Made by a program: the position numbers and the translations under genes. Shown in pieces: positions 57,220-64,000 of a stretch of 64,000 bases of DNA. Origin of the DNA: Mastigamoeba balamuthi (Eukaryota; Evosea; Mastigamoebida; Mastigamoebidae); assembly GCA_902651635.1 (NCBI GenBank), contig CACRSC010000273.1, forward strand, positions 106,611-170,610, read 5' to 3'. Numbering within the stretch: the first letter of the stretch is position 1; each line of letters opens with the position of its first letter. A model generated the notes under the pieces. It did no database searches. It saw only the letters and a list, made by a program, of their open reading frames with translations, and was not told the DNA's origin.

Positions 57220-58649
57220 TCATTTGATAAACAATCGAATGATGAATGTCCGTACGTCGGCGACTGCCAATATGTTCGTGGTCAAGTGCCGTATCCTGTG
57301 GCAGAGCAAGTCGATGGGGAGGTCATTGGGCTCGGTTCCAAAAGGCTCCTCAACATGGATCGCAATGTCGTCGATCCCCATCAGCACGTACGCAATCAGG
57401 GTCGACGCAATAGGTGCAACCTGTGAGGGGAGAGCCGAGTAAGTCATCTGGCTGCACTCCGATTCTTTCGTGCATAGATCCCCATCGTGGAGAGCATCGC
57501 GAACGGGATGGTGAAGCAGTAGAGGTGCACGAAGAGCTTTATGTGGTGCGCGTATGCAAAAGGGGTCGGCATACTCCGGATCCTCTGCAGCCCTCCCCAC
57601 GCGTCCGAGAGCCCGGTGATCTCGAGTAGCAGGACCTTGAGCATGTGCTTGTGCGAGAAGACGCCATAATCGTGCAGCCGCACGACGAGGCTGTTGAGCA
57701 TCAAAATGAGCAGCGCAGGCGCCGACTGGATGGGCTGGTTGATAAACGCGTGCGGGTGGTGCGAGACGAGGGGCAGCAGAGGCAGCGGGGACTGGTGCAC
57801 TGTCCCGGCCTCCTTGGAATGCTCGGGCTCCTTGGACTCGGCGGTGTGCAGGCGCACGAACCTCATGTCCTCGGGGCTCAGTACGTCCTCGAGCGACACG
57901 AGGCTGTCCCACATCCTGAGGTTGTTCCTCACCGCAAACGCAAAGGCAACCGCCAGCTGCTGTATTCGGCTCCTTGCCGGGGAAAACTCGCCCTCGGGGA
58001 TGAACGCGCACACCTCTGCCGTTAGCATGCGGCACTAGCATGCAATATGTGAGAGATGCGGGCACAGCACGGCGAGGGAGAGGCTCACCCTGTTAACGAT
58101 CACTCCGAAGAGCTGACGGCCGTCCCTCCAACGTTCGTAGCACGTGTTCGTCCTGAAGACGAGCAACAGTGACAGCGACATCCCCACATATGTGTGGAAG
58201 GCCCCGTTGATCGACAGGTGCGCGCCGTCGCCGAGGAAGCGCTGCAGGAGGGACAGGACCACCGAGAGCAGCCCCACCATCATCGCTCGGAACCTGCGGG
58301 TGGCCTCGCCGTCAGTGCACATAGCCAGGGCACGTGCTCGCGGCATACCAGCACTCCTTTATGACGGTGCCGCGGAGCTGGAAGAGCAGAAGGAGCCCCG
58401 ACGGATCGTATTCGACGGGCTTGGCTTCACGGAACTGCCGCTCAGGCGCAATTTTGTGTCCGCCGAGCTTCAGCTTTCCACAGAAAAAGCCTCGAGCCCA
58501 CTGAACGGGCGGAAGAAAGGAGCAACGCAAGGAGGGCGATGGCGTGAGCTCGCAGACTGTCCACGGTCTCCACACTATGGGTATTGTACCATCGGCCCGA
58601 ATGTGGGTAGGTTATCGACTTCTTTTGCACTGCCAGATCGTGGTGCCAT
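57220..58649 (-). CDS. Bestrophin-family (RFP-TM) anion channel
   Basis: Five exons (58649-58590, 58500-58349, 58293-58089, 58013-57474, 57420-57220) give 385 residues. Family signatures: VEYDPSGLLLLFQLRGTVI, HTYVGMSLSLLLVFRTNTCYERWRDGRQLFGVIVNR (the FRTNxxYxRWxxGR motif), LQRIRSMPTPFAYAHHIKLFVHLYCFTIPFA, IASTLIAYVLMGIDDIAIHVEEPFG and NDLPIDLLC. These give about four membrane spans and the calcium-clasp-like acidic region. Bestrophins form pentameric chloride/bicarbonate channels in plasma or organelle membranes. Intron 4 needs a GC donor (TAT/gcacg ... cacag). Intron 3 pairs donor AGG/gtgagc with acceptor CAGAG/GTG. The N-terminal exon (MAPRSGSAKEVDNLPTFG) is the least certain part. Confidence 0.85.
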
Positions 58650-59517
58650 TTTTGGAACACCCCAATAGATCACAGAATCACTGATATCGGGCCCAATGAT
58701 TGATTGGGTTGTACGAAAAGAAGAATGTAATTCTTCCATGCGGTGGGACCCAGGCCGCTCTTTCGATCAGGGAAGTGCGAGACCACAATTTGACACTGAT
58801 AATTGATCAAATGACTCATAGTGAAGAACAGGGATTTATTGGATGCTAAGTGGAAAAACCCAATTTTGTAGCCCAGGAGGGTAGTGGTCGGTGACACAGA
58901 TCGCAGGGGCCAACCTGTGCTCCGTCCGCCTGCCAGTGGCGTGCCCGTCTCTTCTCCCTCTTGCTGCCTTCCATTCGAGCCCACACTCTTCTGCACAGCC
59001 ACACCGCACACAAGGCGGGCTGCTTACAACCCCTTTCGGGGTTTCTGGCACCCGGCGATTGACGAGCCCAACCAGATGCCTCCTAACCGTAGTTTCTGGC
59101 ACCCGGCCGGCAAGCCACCGCACCACACAGAGTCCCAACTCTGCATACCTTTTATGTGCGTCTCCAATCACTATGCTGCTGGGACGCCGCACATGAATCT
59201 GGGGGATGCGGCGACAGAGGAACGGTTATGGGTCCGGGTGGTTGGCCTCATCGCGAAAAGTGGCCCGTGCAGGGCCCGTCTCGCGAGACGTGCTTGTCGG
59301 CACATCGGGCAAGGCGAGCAGCGATGCGAGGGCGGTGCGAGACAGGAGATTGTGCCAGGGAGCAGTGGGCTGGCTGGCTATTCTTGGCGTTCTATTTTTG
59401 TCCCCGCGAAGTCCCCAACGGCCTTTTCCGGGGTCCTTTTTGTTTTGATCCCCGTGACTTGAAATCTCCACTGCTTTGTCCAATTGCGAACTCGTCGCGC
59501 AAGGCACAGCAAGAGCC
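58650..59517. other. Intergenic DNA with a short direct repeat, no gene recognised
   Basis: About 870 bases. Two copies of GTTTCTGGCACCCGGC lie at 59041-59056 and 59092-59107, 51 bases apart. The part near 58660-58870 is AT-rich. ORFs present have no family features. Confidence 0.4.
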
Positions 59518-60262
59518 ATGTCTGACAAGGCTGAGGAGTGCAGGCTCTGGATAGAGGCCGTGACCGACAAGATGGACACGTGGCTGCCGTGGAGCCTCAG
59601 CCTGCTCGAGCGGGCCCGCGACGAGCAGGCCAGGCGCAGGGTCTTCAAGGAGAGGATATGGCCGCACCTCCGCAAGACCGCCGGAACGACTCGCAGGAGG
59701 TGGAAGCGCAAGGCCAAGAAGATCGTTCGCAGGATAATCGAGCAGCAGGTGCGCGGGTCCCCTGCCCACCCCCGCTGGCTGGGATTTGTTTTGTGTGCAT
59801 TTTGCCTTTCCCCTTGTTTGATTGCGAGGCTCAAACCGGCGAGGGCTCCAGGGGCTGAAGGCGGGCCAGCGCACGGTCCCCGACGAACGCACTGCCGTCG
59901 CAATGGTCCTCCTGGGCGCAAAGGAGGACACCACCGTGGCGATGAGGCGCCTCGTCGACGAGATGATCCGCCAGCGTGGCCCGAATACGCCGCTGCGGCT
60001 GATCGATCTCCGGCAGGTGCTCGGCGTCTCACTGGCCGGCGACGAGAGGGTTCTGAATTGCGCACATGGATTCGCCAAGAACGACGCCTCTCACTCGTTC
60101 GAGGTTGTGAGGCAGCACAGGGTGCGATCACCGAGATCGGTGAGCTGCCTGACGGAGTCCGCTGATGACACTACCGAAAAGGAGGGGCAGCACAGGGATA
60201 TCAAGAACCTCGCTGACACGAGCAGCGACACGGGCAGCGACGGCAACAGCGGCAGTGAGTGA
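59518..60262 (+). CDS. Unrecognised small charged protein
   Basis: Two exons (59518-59748, 59852-60262, phase 0) give 213 residues, starting MSDKAEECRLWIEAVTDKMD. Residues 25-77 are very basic (RARDEQARRRVFKERIWPHLRK, RRRWKRKAKKIVRRII). The middle is a mixed helical region (TAVAMVLLGAKEDTTVAMRRLVDEMI, LRLIDLRQVLGVSL). The tail is acidic and Ser-rich (DTSSDTGSDGNSGSE). No known domain can be assigned. The intron has a CTCCAG acceptor and the frame is open across both exons, which supports a real gene. It is the last GC-rich gene before the AT-rich block. Confidence 0.5.
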
Positions 60263-62241
60263 CGGAGACAGCGACTCCGAAGACAAGACGGAGAACGCCG
60301 GCCCTGTCAACATTGGCACACGCATCAGCGTAGCCAAGCCCACCAACATGGCTGGCCTCTGTCCATCTCCCTCAAAATGCCTAGGGTTGGGTTGATTCAA
60401 CCTTTGAACCTTCTGAACCTCAAATGTTTCGACTTTTTTCTAAATACGCAATTTGTGCCAAATTGAGCACGAGATAGTTAAGTACAAAATTAGTTGTCAC
60501 AAATAGTGCATTGCACAACATGTGCATAGCATTACATGCACTTACTATCGATTGATACAGAAAGAACACAGGCACCCATCATATTTGTGTTTGCACAGAG
60601 TGTTGGGTGATGACGTTCGTGATCACCTTAGGCCCTTCAAAAAGAGCTGGCTGACCACCTTGTAGTGGTTGTCCATCCAATGACGTCATCTTTGAACTGC
60701 TTGTACTTGAAAACAAGAGAGAGAGAGAATTTAGGCAGAAAACAGAAAAGAAAAGGGAAACAGTACACCTTCTTTATGCTGCCCTGCAGCCACATCATAG
60801 TACAGGCTGTACTTCGTATAACATAAGATACACAACCGATTTCAGGGAAATCTGTAAGATTCCAGTCCTGGAAGGGTTCTGTGGGGAAGAAGAATAGTTA
60901 AGGGGAATACCTACCTGAAAGAAAAGAGATGAGTTCAGTGAAAGAGGAGAAACTGTGTGTTGAAGGTATAGGGAAAGGAATGGACTGCAGCTCATTCATT
61001 ATTAAACATTTGGTTATTACTGTGTTTTATATGCTGAAGTGCTAAATTAGCACATGTAGAAATAAATTTCAGTACAAAGTTTGAGAGCATAAATTGTGGA
61101 TTATGTACTTAATGTACAACGAGCCACTTCAAGCCTAAAGCCAAAGGGCAAGGCATAAAGGAACAAGGGCTACACAGGGCCTATCTATCATCATCACCAT
61201 TCCACCACCCTCTTCATTTTCTGTAAAAGGTACACTCTAACATTTGTGTTTCAAACAAATTAGTTTGGACATGCTGCAGCAGACTTCAATAGGCATGTGA
61301 GGGTCCCATGCTGCCCTGACCCTCATAGAGAAGACATGCATCAAGAAGATCTGCAAGCAGAGCCACTCTAAGAAGATCACTGGTGAAGGAAGGGGCAGCA
61401 GTGGCTGGGGCAGCAGGGCAGTGGGTGCAGCAGTGGGGGGGTGGTGGGGCAGTGAGTGGTGGTGGTGGTGGGGGTGGCGATGGCTGTGAGTGGGACAGAT
61501 AAAGCAGCTGTACAGCTGTGCAGTTATGCATGGCAACATGGCAGCTCGAGGCTGCACAGTGACAGTGAGGGCCACTGTTCACTGCACCACTGATTGAATT
61601 CAAAGCAGCATGGTGCTGGCACTCTTGTACACGCCATGTGCAGCTGACACTGCTGCTGCTGCTGCTTCTGTGTGCACTTGGGTCGCCTGTCCATGCTGGC
61701 AGCCCCATGAACTCTGCTAGGAGACGCAGGCCAACATCCAGGGCACCTTCGCAACAGGGTGTCTCAACTCCTGGGAAAGGCTTGGCTGTGCAGCCAGGGC
61801 AGCAGGGAAGCTGCACAGCAGCAGCCTGAAGGGCTAGGCAGTGCCTTGCCTGCACAGTTACAGTGCTGATGGTTCCCTGTGGCAACTGGATGACCCAGAG
61901 TCTGTGCTGGGCAGTACTGTGCCTGACTGTTGTGTAGGAAGTAACACATACAACATACAAATAAATGAGGGTTTCAAGACTATGATGTGATGGGCAGGAA
62001 TTCCCCCGAAAAAGGTGTTATCTGCTGGTGATTTACGTCTCTTGGAGAAAACACGCCGTGCATTGTGAAGTAAGCTCAGAATTGGCTGTGCCTCGTAACA
62101 TGAGCAGAAGGCTCATAAGCGAGTGTGTCATAAAATCGCACATGATTCTGCATGGGCAGGACTGAGAACTGGGGCCTGGAACAAGGGGGTTACAGAGAGC
62201 ACTCAGGAGATGGATGAGAGTGTCTCATGGATGAGACTGTC
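60263..62241. other. AT-richer gene-poor block
   Basis: About 2 kb of sequence whose composition changes sharply from the GC-rich gene region (AAAATTAGTTGTCACAAATAG, near 60485). It holds a GAGA run (60718-60730), CAT/CCACC-rich stretches near 61190-61210, and GTGG/CAGCAG low complexity near 61380-61500 and 61640-61670. Long ORFs (for example antisense 61286-61960) come from this low complexity and have no family features. I see no gene. Confidence 0.5.
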
Positions 62242-62724
62242 TCAGCACGTGGGAGTGTCTGCTGCACCATCAGCAGACCCAGATGCAGGGTAAGAGGTGG
62301 GCACTTTGTGCTTGGGAGGAGTGGTGCTGGTGCCCTTGAGGGACTCGTACTCCCTCCAATTGGCATGCTCGGACTTAAGGAACTCCAGCTGCTCTGCTCC
62401 TTGAGTCCCTCGTTCTGGCTCTTCAACGTTGCAACAAGCACGTGCTGCTCATGCAGCTCATTGGTCACCCTGACCTGCTCCTTCTTGTACGTGATGATCT
62501 TCTTCCTCAATTTGGCCCTGGCAGCCTCCAAGCCCTTGATGACCTGGTCCTGCTGCTGTGCTGGAACGTAGAGACCTGGTCCAGCAGCAGAGGCGATTTG
62601 AGCAGTCAGCCTCTGCATCTCGTTCTGAGTTCTCTTGTTAAGTGCGTTCATGTCCTGCATATGTGTAGTGAGGTACTTACTGTATCATCTGCAGTGCTGT
62701 CTGCATAGCTTCCTCATGCTCTTT
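62242..62724 (-). pseudogene. Coiled-coil protein fragment with a frameshift
   Basis: Exon 62724-62681 (KEHEEAMQTALQMIQ) joins by a 49-base intron to an exon starting at 62631 (TQNEMQRLTAQIASAAG). The helix runs on through KGLEAARAKLRKKIITYKKEQVRVTNELHEQHVLVATLKSQNEGLKEQ. Near 62383-62399 the frame slips: reading on directly gives SSWSSLSPSMP, but skipping two bases in the AGAGCAGC tract gives LEFLKSEHANWREYESLKG, which continues the heptads to the TGA at 62242-62244. Either a real frameshift or a sequence error. The 5' exons are not identified. Family unknown; it lies in AT-rich DNA. Confidence 0.5.
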
Positions 62725-62748
62725 CTGCAGTTGAATGAAATATTAGAG

Positions 62749-63160
62749 ACTTATTTTGCTGTATGCCAACAGCAATAGTTATATGCCAGTGGCATACATT
62801 ATATACCGGCACATAAATTGTGTGTGTTAATAAAGGAAAGGGAATTCAACTCAACGTATTGCATTGGTGACTGGCACAGGGCTGAACTGATGGGTGGGAA
62901 TTGCCACCAAAAGGATCAAAATCGTTACAAATGATCAACAGTACATACCCTTAATATCAGAAGCTCATGGAAGCAATTGAAGCACAATTTCACAGAAATT
63001 TTTCAAATCAAGTGATTTGTGACAAAGGCGATATGTGCCAGCATATGTGCTGGGCTATGTGCCGGGCTATGTGCCAGCAGCACAGCTTGGCCGTCAACTA
63101 TGCCAGTGGCACAGTGATGTGCCGGCGTATATACTGGCATATCAGTCAGCATGAAAAGTG
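62749..63160. repeat. Degenerate short repeats around TATGTGCCGG/TATGCCAGTGG
   Basis: Related words recur: TATGCCAACAG, TATGCCAGTGGCATAC, TATACCGGCACA, ATATGTGCCAGCATATGTGC, two perfect tandem copies of GGGCTATGTGCC at 63052-63075, TATGCCAGTGGCACAG and GTGCCGGCGTATATACTGGCATATC. Several are inverted relative to each other, so stem-loops are possible. Nothing coding is seen. It could be a decayed non-autonomous element or a satellite-like patch. Confidence 0.45.
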
Positions 63161-63226
63161 TCAGTAGTTTTGTGGGTAATAGTAACCAGTAAGACATTAA
63201 AAGCAGACACAGTGGCTTTCAATGCT

Positions 63227-63419
63227 TTAGTCACACTCAGGGTCAGATTCATCAGAAGAGAGGGCATCATCATCATCACTGCACTCAGCACAATCCATGA
63301 TGCCGTCCTTTGGATCAGTCATAACGTCGTTCAGGCCATTAAAGGACGCATCTGGGTTGATGAATCCCTCTTCGAACATCTCAAGGTCCATCTGCAGAGA
63401 ACTGGTCGGAAGTACAGCC
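63227..63419 (-). CDS. Partial: acidic C-terminal exon of an unidentified gene
   Basis: A frame ending at the TAA 63227-63229 reads SSLQMDLEMFEEGFINPDASFNGLNDVMTDPKDGIMDCAECSDDDDALSSDESDPECD in pieces across the exon. A possible acceptor (GGCCAG) precedes it at 63420. The acidic, low-hydrophobic composition is typical of a protein tail. The upstream exons would lie to the right, where a Tc1/mariner remnant now sits. No family can be named, and it may be chance. Confidence 0.3.
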
Positions 63420-63515
63420 CTGGCCATAAGTAAGTTAATACTTCCCCAGAACAGACAAGCAAACAGACTTTGTTTGTCATAAGGGCCAGAGGGAGGAGAG
63501 GGGGAGTGCTGATGG

Positions 63516-64000
63516 TTAGTAGAGGGTGTAGTCCCCATTAGCCTCTGTGACCCTTTCCAGGCGCGAATTCATACTCGCCACCAATTTTTGGGCGAGAGAT
63601 TTCGGAAGCCTTGCCCATTCCTTGTGCAGCACGCGGTGCAGTCCCTCAACGTTCCGGGGGTGGTGTAACGCCACACGAGCCTTGAGGAGAGACCACACGT
63701 TTTCTATTGGGTTGAGGTCCGGGGAGCATGCTGGCCAGGCCATGCGGTCCACGTTGTGGGAGGCCCTCCAGGCCTTGGCGAGTTTGCTTGTGTGCTTCGG
63801 GTCGTTGTCCTCCTGCAGCACCCAGCCACCTGGGGCGGGTCCGAGGGCAGCAGGGCCTTGTTGTAGATGTGACAGAGCTTCTTGGAATTGAGGTTGCACG
63901 TGAATGTGTAGAGGCGCCCGAACCCTTCCGCCGAAAAGCACCCCCAGACGTGCACCTTGCCCGGGTGCTTGACTTTGCGCACCACGTAGGGGTGGGACCT
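63516..64000 (-). pseudogene. Tc1/mariner-type transposase fragment, frameshifted, 5' end outside window
   Basis: Reading leftward from 64000, one frame gives KVHVWGCFSAEGFGRLYTF and YNKALLPS. Near 63840-63860 the frame shifts, and the second frame gives WVLQEDNDPKHTSKLAKAW, then WPACSPDLNPIENVWSLLK and a C-terminal helix, ending at the TAA 63516-63518. The qDNdpkHts and SPDLNPIENxW motifs are the second Asp and third Asp/Glu regions of Tc1/mariner (DDE_3) transposases. The first catalytic Asp would lie past the window end. The single frameshift makes this copy inactive unless it is a sequencing error. Confidence 0.75.

Noticed and set aside
59041-59107. Two GTTTCTGGCACCCGGC copies as a CRISPR-like or attachment repeat
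   Set aside because: Only two copies, eukaryotic context, no associated genes.
61638-61829. Small plus-strand ORF with an apparent signal peptide (poly-Leu)
   Set aside because: The Leu run comes from a CTG microsatellite; nothing else supports a gene.
61286-61960. 225-residue minus-strand ORF in the AT-rich block
   Set aside because: Rich in Cys/Pro/Ser from low-complexity DNA; no splice context or domain.

Overview
This is a GC-rich eukaryotic nuclear window with densely packed, intron-bearing protein genes. Most introns are short, about 40 to 210 bases; donors are often GTGCG, acceptors usually CAG, and several introns carry a CTAAC branch-like motif. A single-exon mevalonate kinase, an actobindin-type actin binder, a villin-headpiece protein, a fibro-slime (PA14-like) surface protein and a CFAP251-type ciliary WD40 protein together suggest a flagellated amoebozoan. 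A Mastigamoeba-like archamoeba fits well, but that is inference and not something the sequence proves.

Layout. 1-0.8 kb (-): decayed Harbinger-like DDE transposase. 1.8-3.8 kb (-): fibro-slime surface protein. 4.5-5.6 kb (+): mevalonate kinase. 5.7-7.6 kb (-): SET domain joined to leucine-rich repeats. 7.7-8.4 kb (+): NC2-alpha/DRAP1. 9.0-13.3 kb (+): a small His/Ser-rich ORF, then an acyl-CoA-synthetase-like protein with degenerate active-site motifs and low-complexity arms. 13.6-15.9 kb (+): cyclin T/K. 16.3-17.2 kb (+): START lipid-binding protein. 17.8-22.2 kb (-): coiled-coil/gelsolin/villin-headpiece protein. 22.3-24.6 kb (+): two tandem metallo-beta-lactamase-fold paralogues. 24.7-26.3 kb (+): ankyrin protein. 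27.1-29.1 kb (+): SPX/VTC polyphosphate polymerase-like protein. 29.2-32.9 kb: a divergently oriented pair of unrecognised paralogues. 33.4 kb (+): actobindin. 33.9-36.2 kb (-): IQ/coiled-coil protein. 36.4-38.2 kb (+): UTP18. 38.5-42.6 kb (+): large Cys-rich membrane protein. 42.8-43.7 kb (-): RPC8. 43.9-44.6 kb (+): COMM-domain protein. 44.7-47.8 kb (+): CFAP251/WDR66. 47.9-49.7 kb (-): NDR kinase. 50.1-52.5 kb (+): GCFC/PAXBP1, with an assembly gap. 52.6-53.7 kb (+): NEPRO/RMP1-like. 53.9-55.3 kb (-): RNPS1. 55.5-56.9 kb (-): acyltransferase. 57.2-58.6 kb (-): bestrophin. 59.5-60.3 kb (+): unknown charged protein. From 60.3 kb to the end the DNA is AT-richer and gene-poor, with a frameshifted coiled-coil gene, short degenerate repeats and a frameshifted Tc1/mariner transposase that runs off the window.

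There is no operon structure. Many neighbours are head-to-head with 90 to 420 bases between start codons (SET-LRR/NC2-alpha, gelsolin/MBL1, coiled-coil/UTP18, RPC8/COMMD, NDR/GCFC), so shared promoters are likely. Several genes serve transcription and RNA processing (NC2-alpha, cyclin T/K, RPC8, UTP18, RNPS1, GCFC, NEPRO/RMP1), but nothing shows that they act as one module. Exon coordinates were derived by hand from reading frame, splice consensus and phase. In nearly all genes the phases close exactly; open cases are flagged.
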